Of a stretch of DNA of 64,000 bases, positions 18,558-27,394 are shown in pieces; the stretch's first letter is position 1; each line of letters begins with the position of its first letter. The position numbers were made by a program, and so were the translations under genes. Below the pieces are notes generated by a model, which ran no database searches, was not told the DNA's origin, and was given only the letters and a program-made list of their open reading frames with translations. Source of the stretch: Oceanospirillaceae bacterium (lineage in GTDB: Bacteria; Pseudomonadota; Gammaproteobacteria; Pseudomonadales; Balneatricaceae); NCBI GenBank assembly GCA_013215505.1, contig JABSQZ010000012.1:62001-126000 (forward strand). The letters run 5' to 3'.

Positions 18558-19682
18558 ATGAACAATGCGGTAATAGCAGCTTACACTCGCTCCCCTTTTC
18601 ATTTAGCCAACAGAGGAGAACTGGCTAACGTTCGCCCGGATGATCTACTGACCAATACAGTGCGCGGCTTGCTGCAACAGACTGGAATTGCAGGCGGTGA
18701 CATAGAGGATCTCATCTGTGGCTGCGCATTTCCCGAGGGCGAACAAGGATTCAATATTGCCCGATTGGTGGTCTTTATGAGCGGTTTGCCCAATAGCGTC
18801 GGTGGCTCAACCATTAATCGCTGGTGCGGCTCTTCGATGCAAGCGGCGCATATGGCTGCTGGTAGCATTGCCCTGGGCGCTGGTGATGCCTTTATTTGCG
18901 CCGGTATCGAAAGCATGTCGCGTATTCCGATGATGGGCTTTAACCCTATGCCCAACCCGGACTTATATGCAAAATTCCCCAAGGCATTGATGAGTATGGG
19001 CGACACCGCCGAAGTGGTGGCTAAAAAATACCATATTTCCCGCAGCGCTCAGGAAAAATTTGCCATGGCCTCCCAGCTCAAAGCTGCCAATGCCCGCAAC
19101 AGCGGACATTTTAAAGATGAGATCATTGCTATTAATGGCATTACCGAGGATGGCTGTATCAGAGCTGAAACCAATTTAGCGCAGTTGGCCACCCTCAAGC
19201 CTGCCTTTGACCTCAATGGCACAGTCACGGCTGGTACTAGCTCGCCGTTAACGGATGGCGCCGCAGCGCTGCTGGTCTGCTCAGAGCAATACGCCAGCAC
19301 CAACAAAATCAAACCGTTGGCGCGGATTGTTGCAGTGGCGATTTCAGGATGCGATCCGCAGATAATGGGCATGGGACCGGTAGCGGCAACCAACAAAGCG
19401 CTGCAGCGGGCCGGTTTAAAAATCGATGACATTGATATCGTTGAACTCAACGAGGCCTTTGCCGCGCAATCTCTGGCCTGCATCAACGAGCTGGGAATAG
19501 ACCCGAACAAAGTTAATTTAGACGGCGGAGCCCTTGCGCTCGGTCACCCGCTGGGAGCCAGTGGTGCACGCATCTTAGGTAAAGTGGCCTCGCTACTAAA
19601 GCGCGAGGGTAAAAGATATGGGCTGGCAACCCAATGTATTGGAGGTGGACAAGGTATAGCAACTATTGTGGAGGCTATCTGA
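18558..19682 (+). CDS. Acetyl-CoA acyltransferase (3-ketoacyl-CoA thiolase)
   Basis: 374 residues, thiolase family. The nucleophile C90 lies in NRWCGSSMQA, the active-site H330 in ALGHPLGASGARI and the second cysteine C360 in TQCIGGGQG. It cleaves 3-ketoacyl-CoA with CoA to give acetyl-CoA in the last step of β-oxidation; biosynthetic thiolase activity cannot be excluded from sequence. The stop overlaps the next start as TGATG, so it is coupled to the FadN-like gene. The set thiolase, FadN type and acyl-CoA dehydrogenase recalls the Bacillus fadNAE operon. Confidence 0.92.
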   Translation: MNNAVIAAYTRSPFHLANRGELANVRPDDLLTNTVRGLLQQTGIAGGDIEDLICGCAFPEGEQGFNIARLVVFMSGLPNSVGGSTINRWCGSSMQAAHMAAGSIALGAGDAFICAGIESMSRIPMMGFNPMPNPDLYAKFPKALMSMGDTAEVVAKKYHISRSAQEKFAMASQLKAANARNSGHFKDEIIAINGITEDGCIRAETNLAQLATLKPAFDLNGTVTAGTSSPLTDGAAALLVCSEQYASTNKIKPLARIVAVAISGCDPQIMGMGPVAATNKALQRAGLKIDDIDIVELNEAFAAQSLACINELGIDPNKVNLDGGALALGHPLGASGARILGKVASLLKREGKRYGLATQCIGGGQGIATIVEAI

Positions 19683-22009
19683 TGAACAATATCGACAAGG
19701 TCTGCGTCATAGGCGCCGGGGTGATGGGCGCCAGTATAGCCGCTCATATCGCTAACGCCGGATACAAAGTATTACTATTAGACAGAGTTCCACAAGGTGC
19801 TCAAAATCGTAATGTTATCGCCGAACAAGCGGTACAAAAATTGCTGAAATCAAACCCTGCCGCCCTCACCCACAAGCGCAACGTCAAATTAATTACTCCG
19901 CTTAATATCGAAGATCACTTAGCAAAAATTGTCGAATGCGACTGGATTATTGAAGCGATTGTTGAGCAACTAGAGATCAAGCAGCAGTTGTATAAAAAAA
20001 TTGATAAGGTGCGCAAGCCGGGCTCTATCGTCTCTTCAAATACTTCAACGATTCCGTTAGCGTCATTAACCGCCGGTATGAGTGATAAATTTTCCGCGGA
20101 TTTTTGCATCAGTCACTTTTTCAACCCGCCCAGGTACATGCGTCTTTTGGAGCTGGTAAAAGGTGATCTCACCCGGCACAGCGCTATCGATGCCCTGAGT
20201 AATTTTGCCGATCATCAGCTGGGAAAATCCATAGTACACTGCAAAGACCGGCCGGGTTTTATTGCCAACCGTTTGGGGATTTACTGGATCTATTGCGCCT
20301 TAACCGAGGCGATGGATTGTGGCCTGAGTATAGAAGAAGCCGACGCAATCCTCTCTAAACCTTGTGGCGTACCTAAAACCGGAGTGTTTGGCCTGATAGA
20401 TTTAGTCGGCCTGGATCTGATGCCTAATATCTTAGACTCACTGCTGCAGCTTTTAGACGCTGACGACCCCTTAGTGAAGCTGAAACGAGAGCTACCGCTG
20501 TTGCAGAAGATGATTGAGACCGGTTATACCGGCCGCAAAGGTAAAGGCGGCTTTTATCGACTCAATCGTCAGCAGGGCAACAAAGTCAAAGAAGCCATTG
20601 ATTTACACAGCGGCGAGTATCACCGCGTCGCTAAGGTTGATTTAGCCAGCGCCAAAATAAAAGTTAACAATATCCGGCAACTATTTGAAACTAATGACAA
20701 AGGCGGTAATTATGCGTGGCGGGTAATGTCAAAAACGCTGACCTATGCGGCGCAACTGGTTCCAGAAGCTGCCGACCAGATCAGTACCATTGATGAGGCG
20801 ATGCGCCTGGGTTACAACTGGAAATACGGCCCTTTCGAGTTAATCGACAAGCTTGGGGTCGATTGGTTTATCGACCAACTAAAAGCGCAAGACCAGCCAA
20901 TTCCAGCCGTATTATCAGCGGCGGCAGGACAGTGTTTCTACATTGAAAACAAAGGTGTGCGCCAATATCTTAGCCAACAGGGTGAATACCGGACGCTGAG
21001 CAGGGCAACCGGAATGCTGATGCTCTCGGACATAAAACTAAACAGCAGTCCGATTATTAAAAATGCTTCAGCGGCACTCTGGGACATAGGTGACGGGGTG
21101 GTCTGTTTTGAATTTACCTCAAAGATGAACTCCTTAGATGCACAGACAATGCAATTGTTGCAGCAGAGCATTGCACTGGTAAAGAAAAGCTACCTGGCCA
21201 TGGTTATTTACAATGATGCTGAGCATTTTTCGGCGGGCGCCAATTTGGGACTGGCGATGTTTGCCGCTAACATCGCCGCCTGGTCCGAGATAGCCAAGCT
21301 AGTCGAAGCGGGTCAGCAGACATATCAAGCGTTAAAATACGCCCCCTTCCCGGTGGTCAGCGCCCCCAGCGGTATGGCCCTTGGCGGAGGCTGTGAAATA
21401 CTACTGCACAGTGATGCGATCCAGGCACACATAGAGACTTACACCGGTTTGGTAGAAGTTGCCGTTGGCTTAGTGCCCGCCTGGGGTGGTTGTAAAGAGA
21501 TGCTCAATCGCTGGATTAACAACCCTAAATACGCCAAAGGCCCTATGCCCGGCCCCAGTAAGGCCTTTGAGTTGATCTCAACTGCCGCTGTTTCCAAGTC
21601 CGCCGAAGAGGCAAAAAGCAATTTAGTCTTAGGTAGCACTGATGGCATTACCATGAACCGCTACCGCTTACTCAGTGATGCCAAACAAAAGGCACTGTCC
21701 ATGGCCAGTGACTACAAGCCCCCAAAACCGCCAGTATTTCATTTGCCCGGCCCCAGTGGCAAAGCCGCTTTTACGATGGCAGTTGAAGGCTTTGTGCGCA
21801 GTGGCAAAGCCACCACTCACGATAGAGTTGTATCATTGGCCGCCGCCGATATCCTCAGTGGTGGGGCATTGGCTGATCCCAACACTGAACTGACTGAAGA
21901 GGATGTTCTCAAATTAGAGCGTGATGCTTTCATGAAAATCATTCGCCATCCCGATAGTTTAGACCGGGTCGAGCACATGCTGCTGACCGGCAAACCTTTG
22001 AGGAATTAA
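19682..22009 (+). CDS. fadN: 3-hydroxyacyl-CoA dehydrogenase / enoyl-CoA hydratase bifunctional protein (FadN type)
   Basis: 775 residues. The N-terminal half is the NAD-dependent dehydrogenase: VIGAGVMGASIAAHIANAGY binds NAD, and SHFFNPPRYMRLLELV carries the catalytic histidine. The C-terminal part, from about residue 470, is a crotonase domain: HFSAGANLGL, then GMALGGGCEILLHSD and VEVAVGLVPAWGG hold the two hydratase glutamates. This domain order is the reverse of E. coli FadB and matches Bacillus FadN. ATG 19682 is used because it overlaps the thiolase stop and gives the expected Rossmann N-terminus; the frame itself is open further upstream. Confidence 0.92.
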   Translation: MNNIDKVCVIGAGVMGASIAAHIANAGYKVLLLDRVPQGAQNRNVIAEQAVQKLLKSNPAALTHKRNVKLITPLNIEDHLAKIVECDWIIEAIVEQLEIKQQLYKKIDKVRKPGSIVSSNTSTIPLASLTAGMSDKFSADFCISHFFNPPRYMRLLELVKGDLTRHSAIDALSNFADHQLGKSIVHCKDRPGFIANRLGIYWIYCALTEAMDCGLSIEEADAILSKPCGVPKTGVFGLIDLVGLDLMPNILDSLLQLLDADDPLVKLKRELPLLQKMIETGYTGRKGKGGFYRLNRQQGNKVKEAIDLHSGEYHRVAKVDLASAKIKVNNIRQLFETNDKGGNYAWRVMSKTLTYAAQLVPEAADQISTIDEAMRLGYNWKYGPFELIDKLGVDWFIDQLKAQDQPIPAVLSAAAGQCFYIENKGVRQYLSQQGEYRTLSRATGMLMLSDIKLNSSPIIKNASAALWDIGDGVVCFEFTSKMNSLDAQTMQLLQQSIALVKKSYLAMVIYNDAEHFSAGANLGLAMFAANIAAWSEIAKLVEAGQQTYQALKYAPFPVVSAPSGMALGGGCEILLHSDAIQAHIETYTGLVEVAVGLVPAWGGCKEMLNRWINNPKYAKGPMPGPSKAFELISTAAVSKSAEEAKSNLVLGSTDGITMNRYRLLSDAKQKALSMASDYKPPKPPVFHLPGPSGKAAFTMAVEGFVRSGKATTHDRVVSLAAADILSGGALADPNTELTEEDVLKLERDAFMKIIRHPDSLDRVEHMLLTGKPLRN

Positions 22010-22011
22010 CT

Positions 22012-23796
22012 ATGCAGATCTACAGTGCGCCAATTCGCGATATGCAATTTGTACTTTACGAGTTACACGACGCGGCAGGACTGACGGCACTCGACAGTTT
22101 TTCTGAAGTCAGCCGTGATCTGGTTGACCCGGTATTAGCAGCGGCCGCGAAATTTAGCAGCCAAATACTGCAGCCGCTAAACCTCAGTGGTGATCAGCAG
22201 GGCTGTAAACTTACAGCATCTGCTGTCAGTACCCCGGATGGCTTTAAACAAGCCTATCAACAGTTTTGTCAGGGAGGATGGACGGCATTTTGCTGCGACC
22301 CAGAATACGGCGGCATGGGCATGCCTAAAAGCATTCACTCAATGGTCGAGGAAATGTTCTGTTCTGCCAATCTCTCTTTTGGCATGTACCCCGGCCTCTC
22401 TTTTGGCGCCTATCATGCTTTACACAGCTTTGCTTCGCAGCAGATAAAAGATAAGTACTTAGCCAAACTGGTCGATGGTAGTTTCTCTGGCACTATGTGC
22501 CTGACTGAGCCGCAATGCGGGACCGATTTGGGCTTGTGCCGCACCCAAGCTATCCCCTGCGAGGATGGCAGCTACCTGATTACTGGAAACAAAATATTTA
22601 TCTCCGCCGGTGAACACGATCTGAGCGAAAACATCATTCACTTAGTACTGGCACGCACCCCAGAATCCCCGGCCGGGATCAAGGGCATTAGTCTGTTTGT
22701 GGTGCCTAAACTACTGGACGATGAACAGGGGCAAGCCAGTTTAGCGAACAATGTGCTTTGCACATCCATAGAGCAGAAAATGGGCATTAAAGCTTCAGCG
22801 ACATGCTCGATGAGCTTTGAGCAGTCCAGGGGCTGGTTAGTCGGTGAACTGAACAAAGGTATGCAAGGCATGTTTGCGATGATGAATCGCGCCCGTCTGG
22901 CGGTCGGTGTGCAGGGGCTAGGCCTCAGTGAAGTCGCCTACCAGGCGGCAACTGCCTATGCTAAAGAGCGCTTGCAAGGGCGCTCTTTAGCAGGTGCAAA
23001 ATACCCGGAGCAAGCTGCTGATCCTATTATTGTGCATCCAGATGTACGACGTATGCTGCTGACCATGCGCGCCTATACCCAAGGGTGTCGGGCTTACGGG
23101 GCCTGGGTATCACAAGAGTACGATTATTCTAATCATCATCCCGATAAAAAACGTCGCCAGGCTGCCGATGAATTTGTCCAACTGAGCACCCCTATTGTTA
23201 AATCCTTATTTACTGATTTAGGTTTTGAATGCACCAATTTAGGCATGCAAGTACTGGGCGGGCACGGTTATATTCACGAGTCGGGTCTTGAGCAATATGT
23301 CAGGGATTGTCGGATCACCCAAATATATGAAGGCACTAACGGCATTCAGGCGCTGGATCTGATTGGCCGTAAATTACCTTACCAGGCGGGCCGCTATTTA
23401 CGGCGCTTTTTTCACCCAGTACAAGAGTATATCGAGGCCAATATAGAAGATCCCGAGCAGGCAGAATTTGTCCAACCGCTGGCCAAAGCTTTCAGCAGAC
23501 TACAACAGGCGACCGGCAGACTTGCGCAAGTCGGACTGTCGGATCCAGAGCAAGCTGCCGCAGTCGCCAGTGAATATCTGCGTTTGTTTGGCTTAGTCGC
23601 ACTGGCATTTATGTGGTGTCGTATGACAAAAATTGCCGTTGCTAAAGTCAATGATGATACAACCGGCTTCTATGCGGCAAAACTGACCACTGGGCGTTTC
23701 TATATGCAAAAAATTCTGCCGCAAAGCAGTGCTCTGTTTGCCTCTATCATGGTCGGCGGCGAGGTCTTGATGGCCTTAGATGAAGAACAGTTCTAG
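22012..23796 (+). CDS. Acyl-CoA dehydrogenase, DmdC-like with C-terminal extension
   Basis: 594 residues, longer than the usual 380-residue acyl-CoA dehydrogenase. It matches the subfamily of about 600 residues that includes DmdC (3-methylmercaptopropionyl-CoA dehydrogenase) and many fatty acyl-CoA enzymes. The FAD/substrate stretch TMCLTEPQCGTDLG and the catalytic glutamate in QIYEGTNGIQALDLIGRKL are present; the last 120 residues form the extra helical domain. It performs the first oxidation of β-oxidation. It starts 2 bp after the FadN-like gene. The actual chain length or sulfur substrate cannot be told from sequence. Confidence 0.88.
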   Translation: MQIYSAPIRDMQFVLYELHDAAGLTALDSFSEVSRDLVDPVLAAAAKFSSQILQPLNLSGDQQGCKLTASAVSTPDGFKQAYQQFCQGGWTAFCCDPEYGGMGMPKSIHSMVEEMFCSANLSFGMYPGLSFGAYHALHSFASQQIKDKYLAKLVDGSFSGTMCLTEPQCGTDLGLCRTQAIPCEDGSYLITGNKIFISAGEHDLSENIIHLVLARTPESPAGIKGISLFVVPKLLDDEQGQASLANNVLCTSIEQKMGIKASATCSMSFEQSRGWLVGELNKGMQGMFAMMNRARLAVGVQGLGLSEVAYQAATAYAKERLQGRSLAGAKYPEQAADPIIVHPDVRRMLLTMRAYTQGCRAYGAWVSQEYDYSNHHPDKKRRQAADEFVQLSTPIVKSLFTDLGFECTNLGMQVLGGHGYIHESGLEQYVRDCRITQIYEGTNGIQALDLIGRKLPYQAGRYLRRFFHPVQEYIEANIEDPEQAEFVQPLAKAFSRLQQATGRLAQVGLSDPEQAAAVASEYLRLFGLVALAFMWCRMTKIAVAKVNDDTTGFYAAKLTTGRFYMQKILPQSSALFASIMVGGEVLMALDEEQF

Positions 23797-23854
23797 TTTT
23801 TGGCCCTATCTGCAACAGTGACTGAAATCACTGATCTATTTTCGAGGTTGTCAA

Positions 23855-24673
23855 ATGAGTTCACTGCAGGGAAAAACCTTATTTATCACTGGCGCCAGTC
23901 GTGGCATAGGCCTAGCAATAGCCAAAAAAGCAGCCCTGGACGGCGCCAACATTGTTATAGCGGCTAAGTCGATAACTGCCCATCCGACCCTGCCAGGTAC
24001 AATATATAGCGCCGCCGAAGAGATACAAGGTCTGGGTGGAAAAGCGTTGGCACTGCAGGTAGATATCAGAGACGAGCGGCAAATCACAGCGGCGGTAGTA
24101 GAGGCAGTGAAAACCTTTGGTGGTATTGATATCTGTATTAACAATGCATCTGCGATCAGTTTAACTGACACTGAAAACACCAGCTTGAAGCGCTTCGATC
24201 TAATGCATCAGGTCAATACCCGCGGTACTTATGCGGTCTCTCAAGCTTGTCTGCCACAGCTGTTAAAAGCTGATAATCCACATATTCTTAACTTAGCCCC
24301 GCCTTTAAATATGGATCCTAAATGGTTTAAAAACCACGGCGCTTACACTATCGCCAAATACGGCATGAGTTTATGTGTATTGGGAATGGCGGCGGAATAT
24401 GCCGACAGAGGAGTAGCCGTGAATGCGCTCTGGCCTAAAACAGTTATTTACACTGCGGCACTGGCAGCCCTGGGCGACTTAGTTAATAAGGAAAACTGTC
24501 GAACGCCACAAATAGTCGCCGACAGCGCCTATTGCATACTCACCAGAGACGCCAGAGACTGTAGCGGTAACTTTTTTATCGACGAGGAAGTGCTGCTGCA
24601 AGCAGGCGTCAGCGATTTTGACCAGTATGCCGTAGTGCCAGGTAAACCGCTGTTACCAGATCTGTTTTTATAA
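23855..24673 (+). CDS. Short-chain dehydrogenase/reductase, HSDL2-like
   Basis: 272 residues. The NAD(P) motif TGASRGIG (about residues 11-18), INNAS and the catalytic YTIAK are clear. The stretch KSITAHPTLPGTIYSAAEEI and the APPLNMDPKWFKNHGAYTIAKYGM region are typical of the hydroxysteroid-dehydrogenase-like protein 2 group, which is linked to fatty acid metabolism. It lies 58 bp behind the acyl-CoA dehydrogenase on the same strand, with a gaggttgtca ribosome region, and probably belongs to the same operon. Its substrate is unknown. Confidence 0.85.
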   Translation: MSSLQGKTLFITGASRGIGLAIAKKAALDGANIVIAAKSITAHPTLPGTIYSAAEEIQGLGGKALALQVDIRDERQITAAVVEAVKTFGGIDICINNASAISLTDTENTSLKRFDLMHQVNTRGTYAVSQACLPQLLKADNPHILNLAPPLNMDPKWFKNHGAYTIAKYGMSLCVLGMAAEYADRGVAVNALWPKTVIYTAALAALGDLVNKENCRTPQIVADSAYCILTRDARDCSGNFFIDEEVLLQAGVSDFDQYAVVPGKPLLPDLFL

Positions 24674-24694
24674 ACCAGTGACAACCCAGAATGC

Positions 24695-25096
24695 TTATTG
24701 GTCGTATTTTCTAATCTCTACCTCATTGCCATCCGGATCGTTGATGTAAATAGCCGTGGCGTCCCCCTGAGCACCCCAGTAAACACCAGGACCGCGTATG
24801 ATCTCAATCTCCTGTTGTTGCAATGACTCATAAATAGACTGCCACTGGTCGATAGCAACAGCAAAACAGAAGTGATTGATATTGTTTGCGCTGCAATCAG
24901 ACTTTTGCTGCTGCCACATTGCCGGTGGAAACATATCGATGACAAAAGTGGCTGAGACTCTGACGCTGGGGAACTTCAGCAGACCTTTTTCATAAGCCTG
25001 CCAGTTTTCTACACTGGCACTTAATAAATTTTGATAAAAATCAACAGAAGCTTTAACATCAGTGACATTTAGTACTATGTGGTCGAGATATATCAT
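24695..25096 (-). CDS. VOC (glyoxalase/dioxygenase superfamily) protein
   Basis: 133 residues. It has the two βαβββ modules of vicinal-oxygen-chelate proteins: MIYLDHIVLNVTDVKASVDFY at the N-terminus with the first metal histidine, NHFCFAV in the middle, and AIYINDPDGNEVEIRKY at the C-terminus with the metal glutamate. The family includes glyoxalase I, extradiol dioxygenases and antibiotic-binding proteins, and this one cannot be assigned further. It is convergent with the SDR gene, 21 bp away. Confidence 0.8.
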   Translation of the reverse strand: MIYLDHIVLNVTDVKASVDFYQNLLSASVENWQAYEKGLLKFPSVRVSATFVIDMFPPAMWQQQKSDCSANNINHFCFAVAIDQWQSIYESLQQQEIEIIRGPGVYWGAQGDATAIYINDPDGNEVEIRKYDQ

Positions 25097-25228
25097 AAAA
25101 ACCCTTAATTAATATACAGATAGACATTAAAGTTGATAACTATGCTGTCGCAAGACAATTTTCTATGCAGGTATTATCCGCCTAATAAACTGTAAAATAG
25201 CAATGCAAACCCAGAGGCAATACCCAGT

Positions 25229-25684
25229 ATGATAACAAAACTTATAAATTCGAATGACGAAATTGCCAAGCGAATTTATACTATTTTTCAAAATTCTTAT
25301 AAAGTTGAAGCTCAACTTATTGGCGTGGTTGATTTTCCTCCACTATTGCGAAGTGTTAAAGACATCGTTTATGCAAAAACTGAATTTTATGGTTTCAGTG
25401 ATAATAATTGTCTCGCTGCAATTATTGAGCTAGCAAGCGAAGATAAACACATAGAAATTAATAGCTTAACTGTCGACCCCAAGCATTTCAGGAAAGGCAT
25501 TGCAAACAAATTGATAGGCTATGTTTTAGCTAGCTTTGATTGTACAGAAGTCATTGTAGAAACAGCGGTTGTAAATAAACCAGCCATTAATTTATACAAG
25601 AAACATGGCTTTGTGGAATTTAAACGATGGACACCCGCACATGGTATTGAAAAACTAGCAATGTCGGTTGTATTGGCTCGCTAA
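25229..25684 (+). CDS. GNAT family N-acetyltransferase
   Basis: 151 residues. The acetyl-CoA binding region is visible as INSLTVDPKHFRKGIANKLIGYVL, followed by VNKPAINLYKKHGFVEFKRW, the typical last strands of GNAT enzymes. The acceptor is unknown. Its codons are more AT-rich than the neighbouring genes, and AT-rich spacers of 130 and 260 bp flank it, so it may be a later arrival. It stands alone between genes of unrelated function. Confidence 0.8.
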   Translation: MITKLINSNDEIAKRIYTIFQNSYKVEAQLIGVVDFPPLLRSVKDIVYAKTEFYGFSDNNCLAAIIELASEDKHIEINSLTVDPKHFRKGIANKLIGYVLASFDCTEVIVETAVVNKPAINLYKKHGFVEFKRWTPAHGIEKLAMSVVLAR

Positions 25685-25948
25685 ATTCGAGCTCAGCAAA
25701 GTTATGCTCCCTCTGGATTTCAAACCCATATGTTTTGTAGAAACAATAAACCTTACAAACAATTACTTGTAAACAATAGTTAATGTTATATGTTTAAGAT
25801 ATAGAACAATTTTCCGCTAGTTTTTATCTGTTAACACTAATGAATTCTTGTAAATAATTACACTGGCCGACCAATAAGCAATAATATCTGCCCTGAATTT
25901 TTGTACAATACACATTACCGACAAATACTTAGAGTTAACTTTAGTCAC

Positions 25949-27379
25949 ATGTTACCGATCTATTTTCTTACTCCCGATCAACCGGTGGAAGCTATCTACC
26001 AACAGCAACTGGATAGTTTAACGGCATCTGATCTGCAACAAACCCAATCGCTGCAATTTGCTGTGCATTATTCATACCGGCAATATTATCTGGATAACGC
26101 CCCAGAGCTGAATTTGTACGCCATCTTTCATCTGCAGCGCCAGGGTGCCAACACCCACAGTTACTGCACTATCATTCAGGAGTGCTTTGGACTAAGCGTG
26201 GAAATTGGCCAACTGGATGCCTCACTCGCACAGCTTCAGCAACTGGCTGAAAAGTACAGCTGCCCGCTGCTAAATTTACAGCAACCTCTGATGCTGCAGC
26301 CCGTGCATATAGCCAAGCCCTGGGGGCAGGAAGTGTGGTACAGCGGTATTGAACGCCGGGGCCAATCCAAAGTGGCAGCAGATCTCGGCGGACAAGCTCG
26401 CTCTCCTCTGCCCTGGCTATTAGATTTATTGCCTGAAACATTGACCGCCAACTTAAACCAGCAATTAATCCTCTTAAAAATATTAGATCCGCTGGCAGAA
26501 GAAGTCTTTGGTGATCTGTATTTTGAAATGCATCAACGTAAACAAGAAGTATATGTAGTGACACATATAGACGCCGATGCCTGGCCAGATGGCGTAGGAA
26601 AGATACGTTTCGGTTTTTGTGCTGATAAAATCGCTGAGTACTCTGATCTGGATACTTTCAAAAACGCCTTTGTTAAAGCCGCTGGCGAATATGAAGAAAC
26701 CCGTGCGCGCATTGACGGGTTACTGGATCAGAAAAAAATGCGCTTGAACATTGGCAAAGATCAACCAGTAGCAGTGACTTTAATGCAGCGCTGGCTGTTA
26801 GAAATTCCTGCTCAACTATCGGCAATAGAGCTGCAACAACGCACTGAATTGGATAGCTTCAGCGGCCATAGATCCTTACGTGTGGGCGACGTGCTGAAAG
26901 TACCTTGCTTTACCCCGCACTCCCTGCTGCACGGCGTGCGCACCATAGAGTTTCAAACTCCGGTCTACGAGCGGATGATTCTGAGCTTCGGGCAAAAAGT
27001 ACTCACCCAGGATCACTGGGATACCGCCGAGGCTATGCAACTGGTTGATTGTCATCCAACACAACCTGAGGAAAACCAATGTCTTTTGCAAACAGAGCAA
27101 GTGAGTATTGATGTTGTTGTCGATTACCCGCAGTTCAAGGTCAACAGATATAAGTTACAAGCGGGCGCACACATACAGCTAGAGACCAGTGCAGATTATA
27201 ACTTATTGATTTGTATCTCGGGTACAGCACAACTCAATCAGCAGCTATTAACTGCTGAGCAGGCCTGTCTGTTGCCGGCGAGCATGAGCGAAAGGATATT
27301 GCACAATACTGGCACTACCCCGGCGCTGATATTGCTGGCAGTGCCACAGCAGCATGGTGAGGATCTGCCAGTCTGTTAG
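25949..27379 (+). CDS. Phosphomannose-isomerase-like cupin protein, function unknown
   Basis: 476 residues. From about residue 110 the architecture follows class I mannose-6-phosphate isomerases: KPWGQEVWYSG near the start of the domain, possible zinc ligands H195 and E200 in FEMHQRKQEVYVV, GDVLKVPCFTPHSLLHG with H324, and a final cupin barrel ending in LILLAVP. Residues 1-100 match nothing I recognise. A longer frame begins with TTG at 25901, but ATG 25949 is preferred. No sugar genes lie nearby, so an isomerase role is only inferred; it could be a lyase or isomerase acting on another acid or sugar. Confidence 0.6.
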   Translation: MLPIYFLTPDQPVEAIYQQQLDSLTASDLQQTQSLQFAVHYSYRQYYLDNAPELNLYAIFHLQRQGANTHSYCTIIQECFGLSVEIGQLDASLAQLQQLAEKYSCPLLNLQQPLMLQPVHIAKPWGQEVWYSGIERRGQSKVAADLGGQARSPLPWLLDLLPETLTANLNQQLILLKILDPLAEEVFGDLYFEMHQRKQEVYVVTHIDADAWPDGVGKIRFGFCADKIAEYSDLDTFKNAFVKAAGEYEETRARIDGLLDQKKMRLNIGKDQPVAVTLMQRWLLEIPAQLSAIELQQRTELDSFSGHRSLRVGDVLKVPCFTPHSLLHGVRTIEFQTPVYERMILSFGQKVLTQDHWDTAEAMQLVDCHPTQPEENQCLLQTEQVSIDVVVDYPQFKVNRYKLQAGAHIQLETSADYNLLICISGTAQLNQQLLTAEQACLLPASMSERILHNTGTTPALILLAVPQQHGEDLPVC

Positions 27380-27394
27380 TGAATAAAAGTGTCA

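Noticed and set aside
25901-25948. TTG start 48 bp upstream of the cupin gene
   Set aside because: No ribosome site stands before it, and the extra 16 residues look unlike a protein start. ATG 25949 is preferred.
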